A DNA stretch of 64,000 nt from Apostichopus japonicus. Lineage: Eukaryota > Echinodermata > Holothuroidea > Aspidochirotida > Stichopodidae. Of the stretch, positions 48,226 through 60,031 are shown in pieces. Below the pieces are notes generated by a model. The model made no database searches. It was not told where the DNA came from and worked only from the letters and a program-made list of their open reading frames with translations. The stretch spans positions 9,235,001 to 9,299,000 of the forward strand of contig NC_092561.1 in the NCBI RefSeq assembly GCF_037975245.1, written 5' to 3'. Numbering within the stretch: the first letter of the stretch is position 1; the number at the start of each line of letters is the position of its first letter. The position numbers and the translations under genes were made by a program.

Positions 48226-48749
48226 TTCCATGGTAAGGGCTATCCATCTCGTTCGCTTCATATTTAAGACGACGAGTACCGCTGTCTGAATCTATGGCTT
48301 TCTTCTTCCTCTAACAACTCGTTTCCATGGTGATGGCTATCCATCGATGTGGCTGGGTACATGGAGACCTGAAACCCAGTAACGTGTTGATTTGTGATCA
48401 AGATCAGCTTAAAGCCATCGACTATGGACTAGCCAGGGAGGTCGTCAATGATCAATGTATCGTACCCGCAGCTGGTGGGACACTGTTATGGAACATACCT
48501 CCCGAGCGAATAAACGGGGCGTACGACTTGGTCAAGTCTACAGTCTGGTCTGTGGGTGTAATCTACTATTGTATGGTCTTTGGAAAACTACCATTCGCAT
48601 CCCTTAGGAAGGCAAAAGACTGCCCTCTAAGATGGCATCACAACATCTCTAGTGGAACTAAATTTATGCTGCAGCATTTATTGGATCCAGAACCAAACAG
48701 ACGAGTCGTAATTCAAGATCTAGAACAACTGGTCCAGACAAAACTTTGA
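48226..48749 (+). pseudogene. Kinase pseudogene (copy 3, partial last exon)
   Basis: Homologous to the central and C-terminal part of kinase exon 5 only. The frame has TAA at 48312-48314 in place of the Glu of FFLEQL, and the C terminus is cut by a deletion so that it ends QTKL-stop instead of running on to RRLLN. The stretch after the stop keeps HGDLKPSN, DYG and PPE and could be read from ATG 48327 as a 140-residue C-lobe fragment. Its 5' edge has a short duplicated piece (GTTTCCATGGT..GGCTATCCAT at 48226 and 48321) next to a CAGT tetranucleotide run, a signature of a template-switch breakpoint. Confidence 0.9.
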
Positions 48750-49279
48750 GATAATTGACTCAATCTTCTATTATTATGTAATAGAGGAGTACAATGCACG
48801 ATGGTAGCCAATCATTGTTTTCCTTCTGAGAATGACAAATAAACTCAGTATTCTAGTGTAAAATTTTGATACAGACTCAAAGTGCTGCAGTGCAGCTGAT
48901 AACAGAGCACAAGGTTTGATCCATCAAGAATTGATCAATTAATCAATCAATTTAGAAGAGATACTTTGAGATAATTGACTCAGTTCTCTGTCAGAGTGCG
49001 ACAATGCATGGTGGGACGTTATTTTGTTCTTTCTGTGAGGGACGAATAAACTATTGTGTGGGAAGCTTCTTCCACCCTGTCCAAACAACAGAGTGCATAA
49101 ATACTCATACAGGATCTATAACAACTGATCCAGATGCACAGTGCTGCAAATTCAGCTGATAACTTAGCACAAGCAGTGATCCACTGTGGATCCACCGAAA
49201 GAGTGGATCTCTCTTTTATGAGTATACATGCTAAGTTAAATACCAATAAGGTCTAGTCTCTTTCATCTCATTCCTGCAA
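48750..49279 (+). other. 3' flank of kinase pseudogene
   Basis: Related to the 3' UTRs of the intact copies (TTGAC TCAATCTTCTATTATTATGTAATAG) with an AATAAA at 48838-48843 and one or two diverged units of the 3' array. No gene. Confidence 0.6.
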
Positions 49280-49308
49280 CTGAAGAAGAGCTGTGATAAA
49301 GCTCGAAA
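49280..49308 (+). ncRNA. Hammerhead-like core motif
   Basis: CTGAAGA (49280-49286), a single A, a 5-bp stem GAGCT/AGCTC with a 7-nt loop, then GAAA (49305-49308). This fits the hammerhead core CUGANGA-stem II-GAAA apart from the extra A. The second copy at 63747-63783 has the same architecture with a different stem sequence. Stems I and III and the cleavage site were not resolved, so ribozyme activity is unproven. Hammerheads are known in Penelope-like retroelements, a likely source. Confidence 0.35.
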
Positions 49309-50464
49309 TATTTTGTAACTGATTTAAGGTTTTAAGTAATAAAGTTGGAAATGAAAGTATCATATTTTTTCCTTTGATCTCCACAACAAATAATATGCTT
49401 CTTGTACTCAATATCGTACTTTTAATCACAAGTTCGTCCGACTTTTCCCTTCTTCAGATATTGTGTTTACTAGCTGGGCGTCACAAACGCACACACACCC
49501 ACCCATCCACACAATCATGAAAGCAAAGCTTACGATTATCATCGAAACCAAAATATAGGCACCAGCTTTTACAAGGTCAAGTAGAACATTACTAGATCCC
49601 ATTGCTGTCACAGACTAATTAGTATGGTGGAGGTCTATATACACACAAACAGTGAATTAAAAAGAAAACATAGTTGCAGTACATATCAAGCAAATGTATA
49701 AATTAGATTGTACTTAAAAACTGATGTTTATCCTGTTCTGGTAGGCTTAACCTAAGCTTAGTGTATATAATGAACTGAATTATTTTCCAATGTATCGTAG
49801 GCCAAACAAGCTATACTCCGATTCTGACTAGCTGATCATATAGGGCTCGGAAATAGCAGTTTCCGGCCTAAAACATGCTTTCTGACCCTCAAGCCAAATC
49901 TATTCGCATTGTACTAAGACGGTCGTGATGATATTTACAGATTAATAATAGACGCAATTTAAAAACAAAAGATTATATGTGATATGATTCCAAAGCTAGT
50001 AAGTAAATTCCCCAACATTTCGGCACATACAGCCGGTGTACATTTCTCGGTTAACCGGTTTCAATAACGTGAGCGGATGAGAGCCTGCCAAAGGCGTTTC
50101 TAAATATAGGTAAAGGCAGATGGGACGTCAGTCTATAGATTTACTTCCCCATTTTGCAGGAACCGTCGTTAATGCACATTGTTACAGTCCAGGTACTGTG
50201 TATAGGTGCGACAAGCATGTTCCAATTACCTTTAAGCCATACTTGTTTTTTTGTACTGGGGAGAGGGCAGTCGAAGTAAGTTTCGTGACTGTAATATTAT
50301 ATATATTAATAATGGTATTCTTGTAGGGAGAAAATAGGATAAGTTGAAAGATGTTTTCTTCATATATATTGGTCTAGTTCCGAGGATATGGAAACTAAGC
50401 CAAACAACATTGAACTAAATAACCCCATGAACAAACCGAAATTGTAATGAAACCAGGCGTATAT
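49309..50464. other. Unassigned sequence
   Basis: No gene seen. TTCTTCAG near 49453 on the opposite strand may be a decayed partner of the hammerhead-like motif. Confidence 0.35.
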
Positions 50465-50717
50465 GAAGTATGTATGTATGTATGTATATGTGATCTTCCC
50501 GCAAGCAGGAACTCGCGAAAGAAGCCATGCAGGCTTATAGACTCGCAAGCTGACCGAAGCCAATCTCTCGGCACACATCCATTTAACGTCCATGTCGGGA
50601 AGTTGTTATTGAACAACACCCTTGCCAGACGACACACATTGCTGTCGGCGGGGAATCGAACCGGGGATCTCATGACTGGGAGACGCCGGCGTTAACCACT
50701 AGGCTATACACTCCGCC
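50465..50717 (-). mobile_element. tRNA-derived SINE
   Basis: Read on the minus strand, it begins GGCGGAGTGTATAGCC, contains an A box TAGCCTAGTGGTTAAC (complement of 50691-50706) and a B box GGTTCGATTCC (complement of 50652-50662), giving a tRNA-like head of about 75 nt. A body of about 150 bp follows, ending in a (CATA)n tail at 50465-50489. The tRNA head is a pol III promoter, not a functional tRNA gene. Confidence 0.85.
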
Positions 50718-50742
50718 AAAGTAGACTTTGAAATGACATTTG

Positions 50743-50904
50743 CAGAGCCACCGACACCGGGTTGGGGGCGGGGGCATGGTCCCCAATAATTTTCAAAGCA
50801 ATCATTTTCAAATAGACCTTTTCAACATGTAAAGTTGGTGAATTTTGACAACTTTTTTCTTGGCCCCCCTCCCACCCCAATAGGAAACCCGTATCGGTGC
50901 TCTG
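50743..50904. mobile_element. Small TIR element (MITE), 162 bp
   Basis: CAGAGCCACCGACACCGGGTT at the left is matched in inverse by AAACCCGTATCGGTGCTCTG at the right. The termini CAGAG..CTCTG are hAT-like, but no 8-bp target duplication is evident. Confidence 0.6.
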
Positions 50905-51449
50905 AATAGCAAATTGAAGGAGGAATGTAAAAATATACTTCTTTAACGTTTGGAGCGATGCAGAAAATATGACAATAATCTGAATTTATTTTTCCATGTA
51001 TTACGAATCAATCTTTGAATTGTACGGTGGCTTAATAGTGACATAGGAAAGGAAAAAATAGTCCTCAAATCTCAAATGTTGTCAAAATTTATACTTTTGT
51101 TTAACCTTGCAAGTCTTAGTTAAGTCAAACCTTTGTACAACTTTGGTACAAATCCATCATGTATGTACAGAAATCCCAAATTCCTGTCGACTGACTGAAC
51201 TCAAAAGAAAAAAAAAAATTACATAGAGGAATATAAGAGTTGTAAAAACTTATGACCCAGTATAGGTAAGTGGTTTACAAATGTGCACAAGTCGGGGGAA
51301 CATTTGATATTGTGTCCCCTCTCTCAAAAAGTGGGGCACATGTCCCCCTCCCCCTCCCCAGGATTGACGCCCATGGGTATAGGCACTATGGGGTAAAATG
51401 CACCCACCTCCATAAACAAATGTTTGGCGCCCTCAACTCCCCCTTCCCA
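50905..51449. other. Unassigned sequence
   Basis: A decayed GC-rich repeat end (CCCCTCCCCAGGATTGACGC near 51350) and otherwise nothing recognised. Confidence 0.3.
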
Positions 51450-52310
51450 ATTGAAATTTGCGATGTGTTCAGAAAAAATATCAGAAAGATACACGACTCT
51501 TTCGGCTTCTACTGGCAATAATTGAAATTCGTCTTCTTCAAAAAGTCTACTTGTCTGAAGATGATAAAAGTTCTGGAAATGATGAAAACCGCAAAGCTTC
51601 AGGTGCATTGGCCCCCTTAACCTCGATCGAGCCGACAGGGCTCCGCGATCGCGCCCATGGTGCCAGCTTGCATTGCCTGCATCATGTGGTGCCTAAATGT
51701 TGCATTCATTTTGCTGGGCCCCCTCCCCACCCCACCTACAAATGTTCGGCGACGATAAACCTGCAATTTCCGTGTTTCTATATGCAGTTACTTCAAAAAA
51801 GAGCAAGGGAGTAACATACAGCTGAAAGATTTGAAAACATTTAAAAATGACTGACCACCATACTTCATCGGGTGAACGAGCTACCACTACATGTGTGAGG
51901 TCTAAACTGCTGGTCTGTTCCCATCACGCAAAGCTCCTAATCCTTCTTCCTGGGAGGGGGGGGGGGGGGGGTTGAAGATAACCAGCACAGCCCAGCCGTT
52001 TATGAAGAGCTTTTGACACAAAACTTCATATGTAACAGAAATACACACACACGGACATCGTTTTACCCCTAACCCATATATGGACCCTACCATGGGTTAC
52101 ACCTCGAGACTCATTACTCAGAAACATTAACCGTCATCGTGGAAACGGTTGATATGGCAACCGAGATGACTTACCGACTCCAATATTTTATCATCTCTAT
52201 CGGAGTGATGAGATAACAAAGAGTATGGATGAAAGAGTATGGAATAACAGTGTAAAAACAGTATTGCTGCTGTCGGGCACAATATATATTGTTGCCACCC
52301 AATAACGCCA

Positions 52311-52705
52311 TATAAGTACAGCTATGTTGATATGAGTGTATGCAGAAGCCGCGTACATAGTAACCAAGCAACGGGTGCGCATGTTAGATTTAAGTCTAGA
52401 TATGTTACAGCGCGATACAAAATCGAGCGCAATATACAAATGCGCGACGTATAAGCGACGAAGGGGCCAGACGCCGTACCTTATCTCTGCTCTGCCCACT
52501 GTACAACGGCAGCTCCATGTGTGTATACACTCAGATCTGGTGTAGCGCAATACGATATCTTTGTACGCATCACGCAGAAAGTTTCTAGACGCAACACGTA
52601 CAAATCAGCTTCGATATATACATGTAACACTATGTAGATATTTGCGCGCGTTCTAAGGCATCGTATGCGCACGAAAACACTAATTTACATATGTGACGAA
52701 ATAAA
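52311..52705 (+). promoter_or_regulatory. TATA-like upstream module of kinase copy 2
   Basis: TATAAG at 52311 and AATAAA at 52700-52705 stand at the same places as in copy 1. The TATA box is shorter than the copy 1 TATATAA. Confidence 0.3.
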
Positions 52706-52844
52706 GGTTGTGTACCTTATCAATGACAACAACAACATTCACATATAATCACACAGTATTATACGCGTTTTGCTATACGACTGTTACACACGTACTTTCG
52801 AAAGCTTCTTGAAATCTTCGGGTTTTAATTAAAACATCATCAGA

Positions 52845-55800
52845 ATGAATCAAAAAATTACTCTTGATTTGCTTCGCTTGGCTGGTAAGTATGTATAACT
52901 TTGTGAATAGCCTCTTTTGTTTCCAATAAAATGTTAAACTGATTTTACCAATCAACCAGTGCAAAGAATTTCTGCCTGCCCACATATAAAAAAAAAACCA
53001 CAAACAACGTGCAATTATTAGTTAATAACAATAATAGCATATGCCCGATTCTTATATACAAAGTTGATTAGGCAAGTCGTTGGGCCAATAGCGTTGCTCC
53101 TTGGTAAAGTAACGTAATTTCTCGAACATTATCGATGTGTGATATGTAAGTAGCGAACGTTATCTGTTCTGCGCATTCTCACTACATGCATGTGTAACGA
53201 TGCAAACACATTCATGCAGTTATAGCCTGTTCTTAATATTTTTGACGGGTTGTAGGCGGGATTTTACGAATTAAAATTAAGGGTTGTGGATGTTGGTTCG
53301 TTGACCCACATAGGTGGGGTGGGGGGGGGGGGGGCTGGTACACCAGAAGAAAATTTCAAAGCTTACACGCCAAATGGTGCATTCAGAGACTTATTTAAAC
53401 TATAAGTTTGGTCTTTAATTCGGTCTAAACGCGAGTTGGTGCTAATAAATACTTTTGAATGGTAAAACTATCCAGTTTGTACGCCAATGAATGAAAGACT
53501 ACAACATGATACGACAATGGCTTCATTTTACTTCATCATTCGTAAAATAACCTTTAAAATCCTTTTACAGGATTACTTGGCTTCTGTAGAGACTCCAAAA
53601 ATCGCCATGTTGGACGAGAGATAGATTCAGTGTTTGATACACTGGCCTCAGATGTTAGCTCTTTGTTAAAGTAAGTATTTGACGACACAATGATAAGAGA
53701 CACATGTGTTGTAGGATTATCAGTCGTTTATCAAGGACTCGGACCGGTAGCTGTGCCTACCCCCTCCCCCCTCCCCCTCCCTCTCCCCTCTCCCCCAAAA
53801 TGTGTCTATTTTATTAGCCGTTTGGGAGTTGTTCTTCACCAAGATCTCCGTCATAATAAGCCAAAGATGATGGTTGGGTTTGAGTCGACTCTAATCTGGA
53901 AATTATTTCATCATTTATTGCAGGAGTTATCAGGAGATTGAAGATCAGAATCTCAAATTGAGACAAGACCTTCGTTCCTGTCGTTGCCGAGGAGCAAGGT
54001 CCACCCACAATGGACCAAATGACAAGAAAAGGAAGGTATGTTGCTTATGTCTATATAATCGATTTGTAAAATATTCAGTGACCATCTTGACTTATCATGG
54101 TTTCTATGTGATTGCAAGGAAGGAAGAATATGCATTTGGTGAACAGGAGCGCAACCACGTAAACTTTGGTGGTGGGGGTGTTATCCTCACCCCTCCCCAC
54201 TCCCTCCCCGCTGGTTGACAGAATATTGCAAAATTCTTAGACAGATATATAACATGTATTTGAGGTACAACCTAAACAATCGAAAATTCTTCAACATCGT
54301 TTCAAAAGTTTCTGGTCATTTTGTAGAAATGAATTTCTAATATCCATTTGAATGGAGTGTTACTATATATTGAACAAATAAAGTACAGTTTTAATGCGAT
54401 TTGTTCGAATGTAGTCAGTATACTGTCGATAGTGTAAGCCAGTCTTATAATTATGGCAACTTTTATACCTGTATATGCATTCTCGATATTAATAGTAAGC
54501 CGGATACGTAACTCTAGTGATAAAAAGAAGTATCACCAAATCACCAACGCACACGCCCTCCTGGACCCCTTCCCCACCCCTTCCCACCCCTTCCCACCCT
54601 TTATGTGTTTTTGTGTCAAAGTTTAACACATTTGATGTTTGTCTTCACAGAGGAGACATCAAAGCACTTCATCCTCTGGCCGAAATTACCAGCAACGTCA
54701 CAGCCACAGGGCTGTCGTAAACGCCAACGGCGGGAACTCGAGCAATGGTAGCAATGGTGGTGCTGCTGGTAACATAAGTGGTGCCTATGGTTACGGCAGC
54801 GTTGCTCGGACCAATGGCAGTAACAACCACAGTCACACAAACGGTAACAGCAACAGTAGTGGCTCCAACTCTAGTTCCAGTCACCAGATAGTTGTGCCAC
54901 ATGACGTCATGGTCAAGGCGCAGGCGGAAATGCGAAAAGCCGGTTACGAGCTTCTTGATCAGCTTGGACACGGTGGCTTTGGTTTGGTGTACAGAGGACG
55001 ACCACTGAACAATACTCCATACACCCCAAGTCAGGTAACTATAAATATAAATATATATATATATATATATACCTATATATATACATATATATATATATAT
55101 TTATATATATATATGTATATGTGTGTGTGTGTGTGTAACAAAGGTTTTTTCTTCGACGTATTTGCCATACAGTATATGCTAGAAATCAAATAATGGTCAA
55201 CCGTGACCAGACTTCAATAGGCACGTCCCTCCCATCCTACCAAAGCATTTCCTCTCGCTGAGAGGATTTAGTTATCTAATTTAACTCTCCTTTAATTAAA
55301 GTCTCACAAATATGAAATGAAAGGCTTCAATCTTAAGACGAGTGAAAACTTTAGACATTTTTGAAAAATTTAGAAATTTAGCTTTTAATTTATAGCCTGC
55401 TAACATTTTTGAGTCAACCCTGACAACAATATTTGTTTCATATCTTGAACATTTTTGATGTAAATTACTAAAGTGCATTGTCCGTTGACCTAAAATACTA
55501 TAAAGCTTTTTAATATCACGATAGTATTGGTGTCACTTGTCAGGCTTTCATGGCTTTTGTATAATCTCAATATAATATGATATCGTCACACTTTGCACCC
55601 ATCACGTGACTTAATATAATTAGTTCGCATCATACCACTATATTTGGAATATCTTATACTTGGTGTAACACTGGTTTAAGAGTCTGTATTCGTATCTTTT
55701 ACAGGAGGTTGCCATCAAGTTCACCAAATGCAGTGATATTCACTTATGGACCACTCTTCCCAATAGCCCCGATCAGATACCGTTAGAGGCAGCAGCTCTT

Positions 55801-56451
55801 GTGGCTCTGGAATCTGTAACCAGTGTTGTGGACCTTCTTGGCTACGGTAAAATTTCCTTAGGCAATGATGACGTCTTCACTCTTGTGATGGAGAAACCAG
55901 CCGGTTGCCTCTCGTTCGCTTCATATTTAAGACGACAAGCACCGCTGACTGAGTCTATGGCTTTCTTCTTCCTCGAACAACTCGTTTCCATAGTGATGGC
56001 TATCCATCGACTTGGCTGGGTACATGGAGACCTGAAACCCAGTAACTTGTTGATTTGTGATCAAGATCAGCTGAAAGCCATCGACTATGGACTAGCCAGG
56101 GAGGTCGTCAATGATCAATGTATCGTACCCGCAGCTGGTGGTACATTGTTATGGAACATACCTCCCGAGCGAATAAACGGAGCGTACGACTTGGTCAAGT
56201 CTACAGTCTGGTCTGTGGGTGTAATCTACTATTGTATGGTCTTTGGAAAACTGCCATTTCCATCTCTTAGGAAGGCAAAAAACAGCCCTCTAAGATGGCA
56301 TCACAACATCTCTAGTGGAGCTAAATTTATGCTACAACGTTTATTGGATCCAGAACCGAACAGACGAGTGGCAATTCAAGATCTAGAACAACTGATCCAG
56401 ACAAACGCTCCTCCGAGCGGCGTCCTGGAAATTCGTAGACTGCTTAATTAA
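52845..56451 (+). CDS. PIM-like Ser/Thr kinase, copy 2 (5 exons, 460 aa)
   Basis: Exons 52845-52884, 53571-53670, 53924-54035, 54651-55034 and 55705-56451, with exon lengths (40, 100, 112, 384, 747) and phases identical to copy 1. Within the last exon only four residues differ from copy 1 (GYGK/GYGQ, HRL/HRC, CDQD/CDPD, NDQC/NDEC), whereas the Ser/Asn/Gly linker of exon 4 differs at about a dozen positions. All catalytic features are kept: GHGGFG, VAIK, HGDLKPSN, DYG, PPE. The basic patch is DKKRKRRH. The lower divergence of the kinase domain than of the linker, together with indels in introns and flanks, suggests constraint on the catalytic part or local gene conversion. Regulation is not visible beyond the shared TATA-like module and 3' repeat array. 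Confidence 0.88.
55040..55137. repeat. TA/TG microsatellite in kinase intron 4
   Basis: Interrupted TA repeats followed by (TG)n; the uninterrupted-by-transposon counterpart of the tract at 33878-33893 / 36031-36094. Confidence 0.85.
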
Positions 56452-56559
56452 TCAGCCTCGGCTCCATCAAGGAGAGAAACTTTGAGATAATTGACTCAAT
56501 CTTCTATTATTATGTAGTAGAGGAGTACAATGCACGATGGTGGCCAATCATTGTTTTTC

Positions 56560-57440
56560 CTAGTGGATCGAACAGAATAGGAAAGATTTTGAGAAAAGTG
56601 ACTCATGATCCTTTGGAATATGTAATAGTTGAGTGCAATGCATATTTGGAAATAATCTTTGCTTGACTTTTGTGAAAGAAAACGGAATTTAAGAACAGGA
56701 GAGTGGTTCTTCAGGATCTATAACAACTGATCCAGACACATAGTGCTGCAATGCATCTGATAGCCGAGCCTAAGGCTTGATCCTCCGCGGATCAAACAGA
56801 GAAAGAGAGAGAGAGAAAGAAAGAGAAATATTTTGAGATAATTGACTCAATCCTTTTAAATTATGTAATTGCTGAGAGAAATGCATGATGGGAAATAATC
56901 TTTGCTTGTCTGCTCTGAGAGACAAAAGAATTTATGAACAAGAGAGAGGTTCTTCAGGATCTATAACAACTGATCCAGACACACAGTGCTGCAATGCAGC
57001 TGATAGCTGAGCAAAAGTTTGGATCCTCCGTGGATCAAACAGAGAAATAGAGAGAGAGATTTTGAGATAATTGACTCAATCCTTTGGTATTATGCAATGG
57101 CTGAGTGGAATGCATGATGGGAAATAATCTTTGCTGGTCTGTTCTCAAAGAAGAGAGTGGTTCTTCAGGATCTATAACAACTGATCCAGATACACAGTGC
57201 TGCAATGCATCTGATGGCTGAGCACAAGGTTTGATCCTCCGTGGATCAAACAGAGAAAGAGGGAGAGAAAGAAAGGAATATTTGAGATAATTGACTCAAT
57301 CCTTTTAAATTATGTAATTGCTGAGTGCATTGCATGATGGGAAATAATCTTTGCTTGTCTCCCCTGAAAGACAAAGGAATTTATGAACTAGAGAGAGGTT
57401 CTTCAGGATCTATAACAACTGATCCAGACTCATATGTGTT
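56560..57440 (+). repeat. Tandem array in 3' UTR of kinase copy 2
   Basis: About four units of the same 200-240-bp repeat as 37170-38800 (GGATCCTCCGTGGATCAAAC and TTGACTCAATCC blocks), followed by the polyA signal AATAAA at 57652-57657. Confidence 0.85.
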
Positions 57441-57651
57441 GCAGTGCTACCTATAAATTAGCGGAAGGTTTGACCCGCCGTTGATTACGGAGATATTGAC
57501 TCAATCTGCTATCTATGAACTGGTAGTAAATGCATGACCAAGTGCATCATGGGAAGTAATATTTCGTAAATACCTTGTGGTTATTATGTTCACCTGAATG
57601 GTGAGTTAATGTGATACAAACATTGCCAATGCATTCTGTACGTGAATGCAA

Positions 57652-57657
57652 AATAAA
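57652..57657 (+). terminator. PolyA signal of kinase copy 2
   Basis: AATAAA in the same context as 39030-39035. Confidence 0.6.
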
Positions 57658-57887
57658 TTAATTAATGAAGTAAAAAAAAACTCGTGTTTTTTGCGTATAA
57701 TTTTGTTCGTTTATAAATGTCAGAATTGTGAGGGGAGGGAGGTAGGGGGGGGGCAGTTTATAGCAGTCTTTCGCCAATTAATACAGCAGCAGGAAAAATT
57801 CAATTCGGCTGAATATGCACGTAACTATGGACAATTCGCATTTACGTAAGCGTAAGTACGCGATTTACAACGACGCGGAATCGATCA

Positions 57888-58084
<197 letters not shown>

Positions 58085-58086
<2 letters not shown>

Positions 58087-59681
58087 CATCAATCCAGCCA
58101 CCACCAACTCCTTCATGACACGCCCTCTCCTGTTATAAAGAATAAGTTAGCACACTCCATACAAATGCCCCGTTGATTTACGTCAAAAGTCGTGCGGTCT
58201 TTGAGAAAATCTACGTTTGCTATTCGTTGCACCCTCAATTTTTCGTACCATGTACGTATAAACAGGTCCCAACTTTTATCTGAGAGAAACAAGGATATTC
58301 ATACTGGAGTTTGATATCAAATGTCTGGATTGTAGTCAAAGATGCTTGTCAGTGGCGGAAGCAGCCCGTCAAAAGTTTTCTTTCAATCTTAAGTGTGCCA
58401 CTACAAGGGTTTAAAGAAACACATCTTGGTTTATAAAAGTGCCGAAGAGCATCATGTGATCATCTTTTTCTTTATGTTATCAAAACATAACCTACTGTGT
58501 GGTTTGAATGGGCGTGAAAGAGCATTAGCAAGCTGATAAAACTTTAGACCACTTTGGGTCCTCCAAGAGAAGCACACGAAAATGATTTACCGGAGTCAGT
58601 AAAGAGGCTTGTTTACAAGTGACGAAAACTTTGAGTTCTCATAAATAAAACCCAGTTGGGACAATTTTTTTTTCTATACTGTAGTGTCATGTCCCACTTC
58701 AGAGCACTCGTATTGTCAGTACGAGCAGTATAAATATCATATTTCTATCAAATTAAGGTTAGGAACTGTTTGTACTGTCAATACCAGTGCTCTGAGAGCA
58801 TGATATTGGAGTACATTTTAGAGAGATATTATCATTAGGAAATTTTCCCAACTGGCTGAGCATTTTTCCTTAAACTGGATATTCATTGTACGTTTTGCAT
58901 ATTATTTAAGTTATGCTGTGTAGCTGAAGAGCTGTTTAATTAATGCTTTGTTGAAAAGAATTCGTGTTTGCATAAGATGTACACTATCAAGTAGCTCTAC
59001 TAGTACTTGGTTCGTTTAAATTTATCCTGCTGATATATAACATGCCTATATACTACTTAACTGTTGCTTGTTTTGAAATAATATTAATTCGTGAATTCTC
59101 GACCTATTTTATATTCTTCCCATGTGTGCGTGTGTACATCGTGTCATTGAGCCACCGTTAAGAAAAGTAGAAGATTTGGTCAATTTGACATGCGTGATAT
59201 GTCGAACAGAAATTTATAATATTGAAGAGCGCCACGATTATTGAAAGTTTCCGTAACCATGCAATCGCCCTACCGTCAAGTGTTTACGCAATGAAATATT
59301 TTAAAGTATTGTGTCTCTCGTGCTTTCCCTGATCCCGGGTTAGGAAAGATTCATTGACCAACACCATCTCTTTGCTCCATTAATTCTATCTGTTTCCAAA
59401 CGAAGGGCTATCATAAACCAAAAATTGAAGGTAGGTAACATTCTTACATTCTTGTCCTAGCCTAAGTCACATGCGGTCCAATTCACAACGTTACATTAAC
59501 TTTATATTATAGGCGTAGGCCCAAGTTAGGACATAGAATAATTATTAAATATATGTTGATAAAGGGCCTAGGCTAGACCTTCCTGCGATTATTGCAGGAT
59601 GATGCATGAACAGGTGTAAAACGCATCCAGAAATAGCATTATACACCAGTGAGTACAGTTAGTGTTGATTTGAGTCGTTGC
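58085..59681. other. Unassigned sequence; AGGCCTA words near 59.5 kb
   Basis: No gene recognised. Donor-like AAG/GTAGGTAAC at about 59430 and the cluster of TAGGC words at 59455-59580 resemble the regions upstream of other genes in the window. Confidence 0.3.
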
Positions 59682-59895
59682 ACCTATGCTTATGTGAACA
59701 GTTGCAACAAGAGAATTCTCAAGTAAACAGTTAAATCTTGTAGTTATCATGGATTTAACATGGAAGGTATTTGATCAAATTGTTGCCACCTAGGCATATG
59801 GGAACAGTTGTAACAAGAGAATTCTCAAGTAGCCTAAACAGTTAAATCTTGTAGTTAGCATGGATTTAACATGGAAGGTACTCAATCAGATGGAA
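59682..59895. repeat. 106-bp tandem duplication
   Basis: ACAAGAGAATTCTCAAGTA, CAGTTAAATCTTGTAGTTA and CATGGATTTAACATGGAAGG occur twice with a 106-bp offset. Confidence 0.85.
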
Positions 59896-59988
59896 ATAAG
59901 TGTGAACCAGCACTTGCAACAATTACTTTAGTTTGGATAATGATGTTTACTGTCACTTTACACATGTTTCTTGTACTGTATTCCAGAT

Positions 59989-60031
59989 CATTATGGAGTC
60001 ATTGCTGTAATGCAAGGCCTAGGCATTGGTA
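59989..60031 (+). other. Exon-like segment (acceptor and donor)
   Basis: Acceptor TGTACTGTATTCCAG and donor TTG/GTAAGTC bound 43 bp. The second ATG (60013) gives MQGLGI in phase 1. Probably a 5' UTR or first coding exon if real; there is no further support. Confidence 0.2.

Larger units (their letters stand above)
51450..57820 (+). repeat. Segmental duplication, copy 2 (kinase unit)
   Basis: Colinear with 30540-39200 from about GATACACGACT in the 5' flank to CAGCAGCAGGAAAA in the 3' flank. It lacks the intron-4 transposon and has fewer 3' array units. Confidence 0.9.

Noticed and set aside
50645-50717. Functional tRNA gene on the minus strand
   Set aside because: A and B boxes are present, but the arms do not form a complete cloverleaf and a SINE body with a simple-repeat tail follows, so it is a SINE head.
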